From contig JALEFZ010000066.1 of assembly GCA_022760475.1 (NCBI GenBank), forward strand, positions 1 to 64,000: a stretch of DNA of 64,000 nt, given 5' to 3'. The notes under the pieces were generated by a model. That model ran no database searches. It saw only the letters and a list, made by a program, of their open reading frames with translations, and was not told where the DNA came from. The position numbers were made by a program, and so were the translations under genes. Source of the DNA: Bacteroidia bacterium (GTDB taxonomy: Bacteria; Bacteroidota; Bacteroidia; J057). Below, one piece after another: positions 54,647 through 63,957 of the stretch; position 1 is the first letter of the stretch, and each line of letters opens with the position of its first letter.

Positions 54647-54654
54647 CAAATCTA
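54647..54654 (-). promoter_or_regulatory. Putative -7 box of the SDR gene
   Basis: TAGATTTG on the minus strand, an exact TAnnTTTG match 36 bp before the ATG at 54611. Confidence 0.45.
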
Positions 54655-54694
54655 GAAAAGTTCAGGCAAATGAGTTTACTGATTTATATTCTAA

Positions 54695-55852
54695 ATGGAT
54701 CTTTCAGTTTTTTTTGAAAAACTACCCCCCAAGCTCGGTGAAATTCTCAGCCTTTCCCCTGAGGGAAGTATAGGCAAACATACCCATGCATTTCATGGCA
54801 TTTTTCCAGACTGGAAGGATGCAGACCTGATTTTGATAGGAGGACGGAACAATGGGAATACCGAAGCCCATGAAGCAAATGCCATCAGGGAGGAGTTTTA
54901 TTCGCTCTCTTCCCATCAGCAGCAACAAAGGATCGTAGACCTGGGCAACCTCAAAGCCAAGGAGTCTTATGAAGATTACCTCAATGTCTTGGGTTATGTA
55001 CTTGCATTTCTTCTCGAAGAAGGCGTTCCTGTGGCTGTAATCGGAGGCAAACAAAGCCAAAGCTGGGGCATGATTCAGTCCTTCAAGAATGTTTCTCTAC
55101 CAGCAAACTATGTTCATTTAGATAAAAGTTTTGATATAGAATTCGGACCTGAAGTTCCTGATTCCTATTCATACAATCGACTCATTTTTGAAGAGGATGG
55201 CGATATACTGGACAACTTCACCAACCTGGCTTTTCAGCGTTTCGAAGTCAAGGAACAGCACAGAGACTTTCTTGCAGAAAGGCATTATTCTGCCCTTCGG
55301 CTAGGAGATTTGAATGCCAGGATACAGGAAGCCGAGCCGGAACTTCGTCTCGCTGATTTATTGAGCATAGACCACTCAGTCATGAGGCATGCAGAGTCTC
55401 CAGGCTCAAGCCATCCTTCACCCGCTGGTCTTGATGCCATTCAGGCCTGTACATTGGCACGATATGCAGGCTTGGGCTACAGGCTGAAACAGGTCCTTAT
55501 TTCGGAGTATAATGCCCTGGATGATTTGAGAAACCAAAGTGCTAAAATGTCAGCACTTATCCTTTGGTACATACTGGACGGGAAGTACAATCAGTGGGAT
55601 GATTTTCCTGCTCCAGACAGGAGCAACCTTCGCAAATATGCCGTCCAGTTGAATGCTACGATCGAAGAAATTCCATTCTATAAGCACCTCCACTCTGACA
55701 GGTGGTGGATGGAAGTCCCCTACCCCGAAAGCCTTGGAAAGGCATTTCCTGAATCCAGGCTTATCCCCTGCTCCGAAAACGATTATGAAATTGCCAAGAC
55801 TGACAACATACCTGAGCGATGGTGGTTTGCTTACAACAGGATGATGAAATGA
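54695..55852 (+). CDS. Arginase-fold protein lacking metal ligands (pseudo-formimidoylglutamase)
   Basis: 385 residues of the arginase/formimidoylglutamase fold. The places that should hold manganese ligands have changed: IGGKQSQSWG in place of GG-D/H-H-S, HLDKSFDIEF in place of DAHxD, and LSIDHSVMRHAESP in place of DxDxxD. SSHPSPAGLDAIQ and DRWWMEVPYPESLGKAFP are kept. Such proteins are annotated as formimidoylglutamase across Bacteroidota, yet the site cannot hold the two-metal centre, so hydrolysis is doubtful. Its stop overlaps the ATG of an MlaF-like ATPase gene (ATGA). Confidence 0.85.
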   Translation: MDLSVFFEKLPPKLGEILSLSPEGSIGKHTHAFHGIFPDWKDADLILIGGRNNGNTEAHEANAIREEFYSLSSHQQQQRIVDLGNLKAKESYEDYLNVLGYVLAFLLEEGVPVAVIGGKQSQSWGMIQSFKNVSLPANYVHLDKSFDIEFGPEVPDSYSYNRLIFEEDGDILDNFTNLAFQRFEVKEQHRDFLAERHYSALRLGDLNARIQEAEPELRLADLLSIDHSVMRHAESPGSSHPSPAGLDAIQACTLARYAGLGYRLKQVLISEYNALDDLRNQSAKMSALILWYILDGKYNQWDDFPAPDRSNLRKYAVQLNATIEEIPFYKHLHSDRWWMEVPYPESLGKAFPESRLIPCSENDYEIAKTDNIPERWWFAYNRMMK

Positions 55853-56580
55853 TTGAAATCCAGCAAGTAAGCAAGGCATTCGGAGGTAAAACCATCCATC
55901 AGGGGCTTTCTATGGAGATCCCGGCCGGGCAAAGGCTGTGCATCGTAGGTGGCAGTGGGATCGGAAAATCTGTACTCATGAAGTTAATCCTTGGACTGGA
56001 ACCCCTGGATGAAGGAGAAATATTCTTTGAAGGCAAGGCTGTTTCTCTTCTTGATGAGACTGGACTCTTTGAACTAATGTCTGACTGTGGGGTGGTTTTT
56101 CAGCATGCAGCACTTTTTGACTCACTTACCATAGGTGAGAATATAGGGCTAAGGCTGCTTGAAAATGAGGAACTTCCATTCACAGAGATTGAAATACTTG
56201 TAAAAGAGGCACTTTCAAAGGTCCAGTTATCAGCGGATGTAATTGAAATGTTGCCCAGCCAACTTTCTGGCGGAATGCAAAAAAGAGCTGCCATAGCCAG
56301 AGCCATTATCCATAAGCCTAAATATTTGTTTTACGATGAACCAACGACAGGTCTTGACCCAGAAAACGCAGCCTACATTGATGAGTTGATTTTAGATTTG
56401 TCCAAAGAAGAGGAAACAACCAGCTTGATCATCACCCATGACCTGGATACCATCAAACGGGTTGCCAGTCATGTTGCCATGTTTGGGCCTGATGGGCTGA
56501 TATATCACGGATTGGCAGAAGAATTTTGGAGTTCAACTCTTCCTGAGATTGAGGCATTCCTTAGAAGAAAAAAGAACTGA
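55849..56580 (+). CDS. MlaF-like ABC transporter ATPase
   Basis: From the ATG at 55849 the product has 243 residues. Walker A VGGSGIGKSVLMK, the Q-loop VFQHAALFDSLTIGENIG, the signature LSGGMQKRAAIARAI, Walker B LFYDEPTTGLDP, and the switch His in IITHDLDTIKR are intact. The Q-loop and MKR signature point to the MlaF/Ttg2A class that moves phospholipids or solvents between membranes. No MlaE permease or MlaD protein is encoded nearby; the partner upstream is the dead arginase-like protein, with ATGA overlap. Confidence 0.9.
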   Translation: MIEIQQVSKAFGGKTIHQGLSMEIPAGQRLCIVGGSGIGKSVLMKLILGLEPLDEGEIFFEGKAVSLLDETGLFELMSDCGVVFQHAALFDSLTIGENIGLRLLENEELPFTEIEILVKEALSKVQLSADVIEMLPSQLSGGMQKRAAIARAIIHKPKYLFYDEPTTGLDPENAAYIDELILDLSKEEETTSLIITHDLDTIKRVASHVAMFGPDGLIYHGLAEEFWSSTLPEIEAFLRRKKN

Positions 56581-56895
56581 GCCTGGAATTAATTAGCTCA
56601 AGTTGCTTTTTTAACGCGCTTAAAGGGTAAATGCCATTTTGATTTAAGCCCAGTTGTTGTTTCGAATAGAACATCTCATCTCGAACTTTAATGAGAGAGC
56701 TATGCAGCAGGGTGAATAGATTTCTCACTTAAGCTCGAAATGACAACTTGTGTTGCTTGGATTGGCAGCTTGTGTTACTCGGACTAACACCTTAAACTTG
56801 TCTTTCAGCAAATAAAAGGATGTAGCACAAATGGCAACTTGAGGGAATTGAGTTTATTTGCAATTAATTCACTTAATCAATTCCGTTTCATGCTG
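56581..56895. repeat. Non-coding gap with a second copy of the degenerate repeat
   Basis: 315 bp between the ATPase and GNAT-like genes. At about 56728-56765 is CTCGAAATGACAACTTGTG then TTGCTTGGA, similar to the element at ~48180. The internal phrase GGCAACTTG / GGCAGCTTGTGTT also recurs (56764-56840). Nothing else recognisable. Confidence 0.4.
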
Positions 56896-57846
56896 TCAGT
56901 CCAGTGGGTTATATTCCAACAACTCATTGCTCAAGGCTAGGAAAAAAGGTTTCCTGAATGAATTCCCTTCTTTTAGGAAGGCAATGAATTTGAATTCATT
57001 GTCAACGAATGATCGCTTAATGGCGCCTGTATCATTGACAGGAACCAGCAGGTAATCCTCTCCTTCAACTTTATCCTTCAGATAGGCAGGAACTTTTGCA
57101 GCATCAACGCAATTTGAAACCAGGCTATAGGGGTTTAATGGAAGGGCAATGTGAAAGAAATTTCCAAGGCCGTTTATGCCCATTTCGAGCCGATCACAGA
57201 TCCAACCTACCTGGTTCATGTTGATGTAAAGACTTCGGTGGTTGATACACTGGATGATTCCGCGTTTTACCTGAGATCCCTTCTCCATAGCCAATAGGCA
57301 AGAATAAAGCATCAACTGATAACCAAGCCCATTTCCAGACCACTTTTGAGAGACTGCCAACCTGATCGTAAATGAAGTTTTTTCAGCAGTATCGTACCCA
57401 TTTTCGAAGACCGTACCCTGGATATTTTGATCTTTGTCTACCAAAACCACTCCATGGCCAAAACTTCTCCAACGAAATAAATCAAAGGCGCACACTTCTT
57501 TTCGGTGGAAAGGGGGATACCTTTCTTCCATAAACTTGAGGATACCGGGCGTATCCACATCACACATCATACGAATCTCTAGCCCCATGCTTTTGATTCG
57601 ATCTTCGATTTTCTTTCTCCAGGCCTGGCAAAACTCCATGGTCTTTTGCTTGTCCCATGCATCAAGCATGGCAGAACCTACGGCATTACATATTTCAGAG
57701 GGTTTTTGGTACAAAGGCTTCATGGCCTCTGCTTCCGGCAGCATGCTGTCCTTATTTTGATTGAACAATCTAAGGGAGTTCGCTTGCAAACTCAGGAAAG
57801 GCATGTCATTGCCATTCCATGAGGGGGACGATTTGTAAGCTTTCAT
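56896..57846 (-). CDS. GNAT-like protein of unknown function
   Basis: 316 residues. A GNAT-like core is suggested by LVDKDQNIQGTVFENGYDT and RLAVSQKWSGNGLGYQLMLYS (acyl-CoA-like loop Q-x-W-x-G-x-G). The N-terminal ~85 residues are helical, and the C-terminal ~90 have no recognisable motif. No neighbours hint at a substrate. It is flanked by long AT-rich gaps, and the ATG at 57846 is the only good start. Confidence 0.65.
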   Translation of the reverse strand: MKAYKSSPSWNGNDMPFLSLQANSLRLFNQNKDSMLPEAEAMKPLYQKPSEICNAVGSAMLDAWDKQKTMEFCQAWRKKIEDRIKSMGLEIRMMCDVDTPGILKFMEERYPPFHRKEVCAFDLFRWRSFGHGVVLVDKDQNIQGTVFENGYDTAEKTSFTIRLAVSQKWSGNGLGYQLMLYSCLLAMEKGSQVKRGIIQCINHRSLYINMNQVGWICDRLEMGINGLGNFFHIALPLNPYSLVSNCVDAAKVPAYLKDKVEGEDYLLVPVNDTGAIKRSFVDNEFKFIAFLKEGNSFRKPFFLALSNELLEYNPLD

Positions 57847-58410
57847 GTAGATGTATCCTTTAACTGATCTTTTATGGGCTTATTCAAAGGTACATAGAGA
57901 TAATCTTAGTTAATTTTTAAAAGGTAAGGTATTCTTTCAGGAACTATTCGAAATAGATACTGTCTCGTACGTAAAGTTTATAAAGATTACATCGTTTATC
58001 AATAAAATACCTATCTGTGCAGATAGATTAAATTTTTTACCAAAAATGTATTATTGAACCATGATTATTTCAAAAGTTGGTCTATTTAAAGTGCTATTTT
58101 AAAATTTCGAAATCGTTTTCGCTTTTTTATAAACATTGATTGGACAGCAAAATCTTACATCCTTTTTTGTTCATATAATACAAATTAAATATAAACAAGA
58201 CTGAAATTAAACCTCTCTATAATTATGCTAGACCAAGCTATGATTAAGATTCAGAAGCATTTATCTATTCCCAGACAATTTAAAAGTAGAAATCTTTGTT
58301 TGTTAAATTAATAACAATATGCCCATTAAGGGGTACATACATTACATACTTGGTAAAAGCCAGTGTGATTGCTTAAATTTGTCATCTCATTAAACAAATC
58401 AAAGAAATTC
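57847..58410. other. 564-bp AT-rich gap upstream of ahcY
   Basis: Very A/T rich, no gene. I looked for a SAM or SAH riboswitch before ahcY and saw none of the GC-rich paired blocks. A promoter lies at 58350-58381. Confidence 0.5.
58350..58381 (+). promoter_or_regulatory. Promoter of ahcY
   Basis: TTG (58350-58352), a 21-nt spacer, TAAATTTG (58374-58381). Transcription should start near 58387, 24 nt before the ATG. Confidence 0.65.
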
Positions 58411-59727
58411 ATGTCTGAAGCAACTGCTAAATTCCTTCCATATAAGGTAAAAGACATTAACCTTGCTGCCTGGGGGCGCAAGGAAATCGAGTTGGCTGAA
58501 GCCGAAATGCCTGGCCTGATGGCCCTGCGTGATGAGTTTGGAGATTCCAAACCATTAAAGGGTGCCAGAATTGCCGGCTGTCTTCATATGACCATCCAAA
58601 CAGCTGTTTTGATCGAAACGCTGATTGAGTTGGGAGCTGAGGTTACCTGGTCAAGCTGTAACATCTTCTCCACACAAGACCATGCTGCTGCTGCAATCGC
58701 AGAAAAAGGCATTCAGGTATATGCCTGGAAAGGCATGAGTGAAGAAGAATTCTTCTGGGCCATCGAACAGACCCTGTTCTTTGGTGAAGATCGTCAACCG
58801 CTCAATATGATCCTTGACGATGGAGGAGACTTGACCAACATGGTGCTGGACAACTACCCTGAGTTGGTAAAAGATATCAGAGGTATCTCAGAAGAAACTA
58901 CCACAGGTGTACACCGCCTGTATGAGCGTGAAAGAAATGGTACACTTCCATTGCCTGCCATCAATGTCAACGATTCTGTAACCAAGTCAAAATTTGACAA
59001 CAAATACGGTTGTAAAGAATCCCTTGTTGACGCAATCAGACGCGCAACGGATGTAATGATGGCTGGAAAGGTTGCCGTAGTTGCAGGATACGGAGACGTT
59101 GGGAAAGGATCTGCCGCATCTCTTCGTGGTGCAGGTGCAAGGGTTATCGTTACTGAGATTGACCCAATCTGTGCGCTTCAGGCCGCCATGGATGGATTCG
59201 AGGTGAAGAAAATGTCCAGCGCGATCCCAAGGGCACAAGTAGTGGTAACTGCTACAGGTAACAAGGACATTGTAAAAGGTGAGCACTTTAAAATGATGAA
59301 CGACAAAACCATCGTCTGTAACATTGGCCACTTTGACAATGAAATTGATGTAGCCTGGCTAAAGCAGAACTATGGTGATAGCCATATCAATGTGAAGCCT
59401 CAGGTGGACATCTACAATGTAGATGGAAAAGACATCATCCTACTGGCTGAAGGAAGGTTGGTTAACCTTGGATGTGCTACCGGACACCCATCATTTGTGA
59501 TGTCCAATTCATTCACCAACCAAACCTTGGCCCAAATTGAGCTATGGGAGAATCACGGTAAATACAACAATGAGGTATTTGTATTGCCTAAGCATCTGGA
59601 TGAAAAAGTGGCTGCTTTGCACCTGGCAAAAATTGGTGCTGAACTGGAAGAACTTTCAGAAGATCAGGCTGACTATATCGGTGTCAAAAAAGACGGACCT
59701 TTCAAGCCAGAGCACTACAGATATTAA
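58411..59727 (+). CDS. ahcY: Adenosylhomocysteinase
   Basis: From the ATG at 58411 ([20 protein letters not shown]) the product has 438 residues, the usual length. Substrate-site motifs [15 protein letters not shown] and [27 protein letters not shown], the NAD motif [27 protein letters not shown] and the terminal KPEHYRY are all seen. It hydrolyses S-adenosylhomocysteine and so keeps methylation going. Single-gene unit with clear promoter and terminator. Confidence 0.97.
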   Translation: MSEATAKFLPYKVKDINLAAWGRKEIELAEAEMPGLMALRDEFGDSKPLKGARIAGCLHMTIQTAVLIETLIELGAEVTWSSCNIFSTQDHAAAAIAEKGIQVYAWKGMSEEEFFWAIEQTLFFGEDRQPLNMILDDGGDLTNMVLDNYPELVKDIRGISEETTTGVHRLYERERNGTLPLPAINVNDSVTKSKFDNKYGCKESLVDAIRRATDVMMAGKVAVVAGYGDVGKGSAASLRGAGARVIVTEIDPICALQAAMDGFEVKKMSSAIPRAQVVVTATGNKDIVKGEHFKMMNDKTIVCNIGHFDNEIDVAWLKQNYGDSHINVKPQVDIYNVDGKDIILLAEGRLVNLGCATGHPSFVMSNSFTNQTLAQIELWENHGKYNNEVFVLPKHLDEKVAALHLAKIGAELEELSEDQADYIGVKKDGPFKPEHYRY

Positions 59728-59750
59728 TAAAATCTTTTTATACTTTTTAT

Positions 59751-59781
59751 AAACACCTCCTTTTGGGAGGTGTTTTTTTTT
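59751..59781 (+). terminator. Terminator of ahcY
   Basis: Stem AAACACCTCC (59751-59760) with GGAGGTGTTT (59766-59775), loop TTTTG, then a T run to 59781. Confidence 0.92.
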
Positions 59782-60002
59782 GATCTTTTCCGCAATATTT
59801 ACTATTTCAAAAATTGAAAAAAAATTGAACTAATCAGTTAAAAAACAAGCAATTACAAACAGCTTATTAGTAAAATTTAGATATTTAAATTTTTTCATAT
59901 TACCAAATAAAAACATTACTGCAATAAAAATTATTTGTGCATATAAAATAATATATACTATATTTAAGAATCCCCAACGCATGACATATTTTGAATACAA
60001 TC

Positions 60003-60019
60003 CCAGTATTTGATACTGG
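60003..60019. promoter_or_regulatory. Perfect inverted repeat upstream of the AraC-type regulator
   Basis: CCAGTATTTGATACTGG: 7-bp arms around TTG, 36 bp before the ATG at 60055. It may be an operator or an mRNA hairpin. Confidence 0.4.
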
Positions 60020-60054
60020 AAGAAAAATATTAAGGACAATAAATTCTACGAGAC

Positions 60055-61680
60055 ATGAATGATAATAAGTCAATACTTTCTGTAAGACAACATTCTTCTC
60101 CTAGAAAGGGGGGCTTGAATCAAAATTTCCAAACTGACCAAGAGGTCATTGCGACCATTATTGATCAGCTTGATACAGGAGATAGCGAACTATTGTCCCA
60201 GGACATATTTGTTGAAATAGTATCTTCCCTTTCTTCCATTGTAAACCTCAATAAGGCAATTATGCTGAATAGGCTTGGCAAGGCCAACCAGAATATTGCC
60301 AGGGCATCGAAATTGTCTTCAGAAAATGGAGAAAGGTTGATACGAATGTTCAGGGAATTTTCAGAGTTATTAAAAACTGACAAATCGTCTCCAAAAGCTG
60401 AGTTTAAGTCAATCAAAATAAATCAACTTCTTGATGAGGTTTATAACAAGCATTTAGATACACTGAAGGATAAGGAAATCGCCTTGCAGCTTTTCTTGAA
60501 TTTACCCAATGAATACGAAGTTGAGAGTGATCCCAAAATTTTACATACCATATTTCAGAAGTTAATCAATGAGCTTTGCCAGGCCTTTCCGAATGGCGGA
60601 AAACTGGAAATCAAACTAGAGCCAAGTAGCAATATTCAAAACTACATCCTCAGCATGACCTTTGAAGGATCAGAGCTTTCCAGGAAGAAGACTCATAGCA
60701 AGAATGAGAAGGGCATTCTGAGTGAATTGGTTATTTTCCCTTTGCTTTTGAAAAAATACACCCAATTGTTGAAGGGGAAATCCAGAATCTACGTTGAAGC
60801 AGAAAATAGAATCCGTTTTAACATGCTTCTACCTCATTCGCCTATCTCTTCTGAATCCCCAAAGCCAGTAGCGGTACATCACAAAGCATTTACAGATCAA
60901 GAGATTCAGAAAAAAAATAAACCTAGAGGAATCCTGGTTGCCAATGATGAATACATACTGGAACCACTTTACAATCATCTTAAGGAAAGCTATAAAAATT
61001 TCTTTGCCCAGAACACGCAAAAGGCATTCGAAATCATAGAGAGATATCCAGCCGAGATTTCATTTATCATTTGTGCCGGGCAAGTACCGTTCGAAAATGA
61101 ATTGGAATTCATAAAGAGAGTAAAGGCAAATCCATCAACCAAAAACCTGCCGCTATTGGTCGTATCTGATGAGGTGAGGTGTTCCTTGAAGATGAAGGCC
61201 ATGCAATTCAAACTTTCCGCTTATATCACTGAACCATTTTGTTTCAAAGAGCTGTCTCAGATTCTTCAGAAAGAATTGGACTTGCACTCAGATTTCAATT
61301 CGGCACAATATTACTGCAATTCTGCCAAGTCTAAATGCCTAAGTACACCTGCTGATCTTGAGTGGTTGGAAGAATTGGAGGAGGAAATTTTAAAAGAAAT
61401 GGGCAACAGACATTTTAACCTTTCAGAGTTGGCTTACAGAATGGCAGTCAGTGAACGTCAATTATTCAGAAAGGTAAAGGAACTGACCCAGAAAACACCG
61501 AATAAATACCTCAGGGATTTGAGAATATATGCAGCCAAACGCCTACTTGAATCTTATACTTACGGAACTGTGGCAGAGATCTCATATGCGGTAGGGTTTC
61601 AAGACCCACACTATTTCTCAAAAATTTATTATGGTACATTCAAGAAATGGCCTTCGGAATACCTGACACGATTGTATTGA
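60055..61680 (+). CDS. AraC-type regulator fused to degenerate kinase and receiver domains
   Basis: 541 residues, cytosolic, no signal or membrane segment. Residues ~50-135 resemble a HisKA helical pair without a phosphoacceptor His. Residues ~135-275 look like an HATPase core (ILHTIFQKLINELCQAFPNGGKL) but without the DxGxG ATP box. Residues ~300-420 resemble a receiver: VANDEYILEPLYNHL first, then the phospho-Asp position reads SFIICAGQVPFEN (no Asp) and the KP motif is TEPF. Residues ~430-541 form an AraC HTH (LSELAYRMAVSERQLFRKVKEL and VAEISYAVGFQDPHYFSKIY). It is like the cytosolic half of a hybrid two-component regulator that has lost all phosphotransfer chemistry. Likely a protein- or ligand-switched transcription factor. 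A terminator separates it from the downstream cNMP/TolC genes. Confidence 0.8.
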   Translation: MNDNKSILSVRQHSSPRKGGLNQNFQTDQEVIATIIDQLDTGDSELLSQDIFVEIVSSLSSIVNLNKAIMLNRLGKANQNIARASKLSSENGERLIRMFREFSELLKTDKSSPKAEFKSIKINQLLDEVYNKHLDTLKDKEIALQLFLNLPNEYEVESDPKILHTIFQKLINELCQAFPNGGKLEIKLEPSSNIQNYILSMTFEGSELSRKKTHSKNEKGILSELVIFPLLLKKYTQLLKGKSRIYVEAENRIRFNMLLPHSPISSESPKPVAVHHKAFTDQEIQKKNKPRGILVANDEYILEPLYNHLKESYKNFFAQNTQKAFEIIERYPAEISFIICAGQVPFENELEFIKRVKANPSTKNLPLLVVSDEVRCSLKMKAMQFKLSAYITEPFCFKELSQILQKELDLHSDFNSAQYYCNSAKSKCLSTPADLEWLEELEEEILKEMGNRHFNLSELAYRMAVSERQLFRKVKELTQKTPNKYLRDLRIYAAKRLLESYTYGTVAEISYAVGFQDPHYFSKIYYGTFKKWPSEYLTRLY

Positions 61681-61700
61681 TCAGTGGTCTAAAGAATTAA

Positions 61701-61731
61701 AAACCAGCTTTTAAAAAAGCTGGTTTTTTTA
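61701..61731 (+). terminator. Terminator of the AraC-type regulator gene
   Basis: AAACCAGCTT (61701-61710) with AAGCTGGTTT (61717-61726), loop TTAAAA, followed by T7 (61724-61730). Confidence 0.9.
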
Positions 61732-61841
61732 TTTCCAAGCCCATGCGCGTCAACTTTATCAGCATTTAAGGCAGGATTGTAGGGTGAGGTATTTGGATAT
61801 TGGGTAATAATCATTTCACAAGGAAGACAAGCATATCCCAT

Positions 61842-62366
61842 ATGAAACGAGTACTATATGTATTGGGGCAACTCAATGACCTGGACATCGAATGGATGAT
61901 TCAGAACGGCGCCAAAGAAGAACTTCAGGCCGGCAAATGGCTAATTTCCCAGGGCAATGAAGTTGACAATCTTTACATTGTCCTCTCGGGTGAATTCTCG
62001 GTTTTGAATAAAAATCGACAAGATGTGGAAATAGCAACTGTAGGTCCGGGAGAGATCCTCGGGGAAATGTCATTTATAGATGCTCGTCCTCCTGAAGCTT
62101 CGGTCATGGCCAAAGAAAACTCCATTGTCTATTATATACCGAGATACAAAGTCAAAAAGAAAATGGAACTGGACCCAGGTTTTGCTTCCCGATTCTATTT
62201 AGCTATTTCCATGTTTTTGTCAAGTCGTCTTAGAACTACCATGAATACCCTGGGTTTCAGCATTTCTTCGGATGACGCAGACGAAATTGACATGAATGTA
62301 CTCAATCAGGTCGGACAAGCAGGCGCTCGATTTGGCCAGATCCTTTACAAATTTTCAGAAGTATAA
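61842..62366 (+). CDS. Stand-alone cyclic-nucleotide-binding domain protein
   Basis: From the ATG at 61842 (MKRVLYVLGQLNDLDIEWMI) the product has 174 residues. A single cNMP-binding domain (~15-135): AGKWLISQGNEVDNLYIVLSG, GPGEILGEMSFIDARPPEASV, the latter being the phosphate cassette with Glu-Met-Ser and Arg. A C-terminal helical tail follows; no HTH is present, so it is not a CRP-type regulator. It lies 19 bp before a TolC-family gene and is probably co-transcribed. Confidence 0.85.
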   Translation: MKRVLYVLGQLNDLDIEWMIQNGAKEELQAGKWLISQGNEVDNLYIVLSGEFSVLNKNRQDVEIATVGPGEILGEMSFIDARPPEASVMAKENSIVYYIPRYKVKKKMELDPGFASRFYLAISMFLSSRLRTTMNTLGFSISSDDADEIDMNVLNQVGQAGARFGQILYKFSEV

Positions 62367-62385
62367 CCTCAAATAGCAAGGAAGT

Positions 62386-63957
62386 ATGTCATTAAGAGCC
62401 AGTGGAATTCTTCTCTTACTATTGTTGGTCTCGCTATCTGGCGTAGGTCAGGTGGGGCAGGAAGACATTCGATCCGACCTCAGAAGTTTGGTTGAATTGA
62501 TGATCCAGCGAAGCCCGATTCTTGTCAGGCAGGGATATGTGGTACAGCAATCCAAAGCTGAGCGAAGGCTTGCGAAGGGTTTATTTGACTTCAACCTGAC
62601 TTCAGGAGTCAGCTTGATTCAGGCCAACGACAACCTCTTCCAAAAGGATCCCCGTTTCGAATCCATTGGTGGAGACCTCCTAACCCATACATCAAACTTC
62701 AGGCTAGGCCTTGACCGAACTTTTCGTACCGGCCTTCAAAGTAGCCTGTCATTTAATTATTCCAGAGTAGCAAGTAACCTTCCGTTAGATCAATTCGGAG
62801 AAACAACGCCACCTTTTCTGGCAGACAACATCAGTAGCCTGAGTGTCTCATTGAGCCAACCCTTACTTAGAGGCAGGGGAAAGAAAAACACTGCTGCAAC
62901 GGAGCGATTCACCATAAAAATGGTAGAAAGCGAGTCTTATGGTCAAGACTTTGTGCTAGCAAGTGAAGTTTACAGGTTGGTGGTCACTTACTGGAGTTAT
63001 CTTGCCAGTTATCAAAGGCTCCAGATATTCAAACAAAACGAAGAAAGGATCAAAAGGGTATTTACCATCACTCAAGAACTGGTAAATGCGGAAAAACGAT
63101 CACAAAATACCTTGACACAGATCAAAGCGGACCTTGCCAACCAGCAGCGTCAGACAGTTTTGGCTGAACAAGCCTACTTCCAGTCAAAATTGAGTTTGGG
63201 AAGAATAATTGGTCTAAGTGAGAAGGAAAGTAAGATGATTGTAGATCCTGTACAGGACTTTCCTGATATCATTGATACGGATTACTCCAATGAACTGCCC
63301 TTGGAAAAGTACCTGGATTTAGCGAAAAATCTTCGAACCGATATCAAGTCATTGCGTTCTGCGCGAGAGGCACTTGAACAGAATCTGGTCAGATCCATGA
63401 ACGACCTTAAACCCCAAGTTGACCTGATAGGCAGAGCAAGTATTGGTGGTATAGACCAGAGACTGGGTTCACCCAGAATAATCAGCCCATTTTCCCAAAC
63501 CCAAGGAAGATCAAGCCAATTTGAAGTGGGTTTGAATTTTAGTTTTCCTGTAAACAACAACGTGGCTCAAGCCAGTTACCTGAGTAGTAAAACAGCAGTG
63601 GATGATCAGAATGTCAATATTGACAACCAAATCAGGAACTTGAATATTAACATTGACATTGCCCTGAATAACCTGCACTTCAATGCTACAAAGCTAGAGC
63701 GGGCCAGGGAAAACCTAAATTATAGTCAGCAAGTCTATGATGCCGAACAGATTAAGTTCAAAAACGGCTTGACCACCCTGCTCAACCTAATCCTTTTTCA
63801 AGATAGGTTGACCATTGCACAATTGGACTACCTGAACGCTAAACAGGAATTTACCAGTTCTATTGCTGACCTCAGGAATGAGACAGGAACCCTTGTTCCC
63901 TTTGGAGAGCAAGGCCAGTACACCATTGATTCAGATTACTTTTTTAAGGTTCCCTAA
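62386..63957 (+). CDS. TolC-family outer-membrane channel
   Basis: 523 residues. Signal peptide (SGILLLLLLVSLSGVGQ), then two TolC halves with long helices (VLASEVYRLVVTYWSYLASYQRL, TITQELVNAEKRSQNTLTQIKADLANQQ; QQVYDAEQIKFKNGLTTLLNLI) and strands with SVSLSQPLLRGRG and FEVGLNFSFPVNN. It forms the outer-membrane duct of a type I or RND-type exporter. The inner-membrane and adaptor genes are not seen and probably lie beyond the window; an ATG at 63996 or 63985 may begin the next gene. Confidence 0.93.
   Translation: MSLRASGILLLLLLVSLSGVGQVGQEDIRSDLRSLVELMIQRSPILVRQGYVVQQSKAERRLAKGLFDFNLTSGVSLIQANDNLFQKDPRFESIGGDLLTHTSNFRLGLDRTFRTGLQSSLSFNYSRVASNLPLDQFGETTPPFLADNISSLSVSLSQPLLRGRGKKNTAATERFTIKMVESESYGQDFVLASEVYRLVVTYWSYLASYQRLQIFKQNEERIKRVFTITQELVNAEKRSQNTLTQIKADLANQQRQTVLAEQAYFQSKLSLGRIIGLSEKESKMIVDPVQDFPDIIDTDYSNELPLEKYLDLAKNLRTDIKSLRSAREALEQNLVRSMNDLKPQVDLIGRASIGGIDQRLGSPRIISPFSQTQGRSSQFEVGLNFSFPVNNNVAQASYLSSKTAVDDQNVNIDNQIRNLNINIDIALNNLHFNATKLERARENLNYSQQVYDAEQIKFKNGLTTLLNLILFQDRLTIAQLDYLNAKQEFTSSIADLRNETGTLVPFGEQGQYTIDSDYFFKVP

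Noticed and set aside
57847-58410. Possible SAM or SAH riboswitch before ahcY
   Set aside because: No conserved core or strong stems; the promoter starts only ~24 nt before the ATG, leaving no room for a riboswitch.
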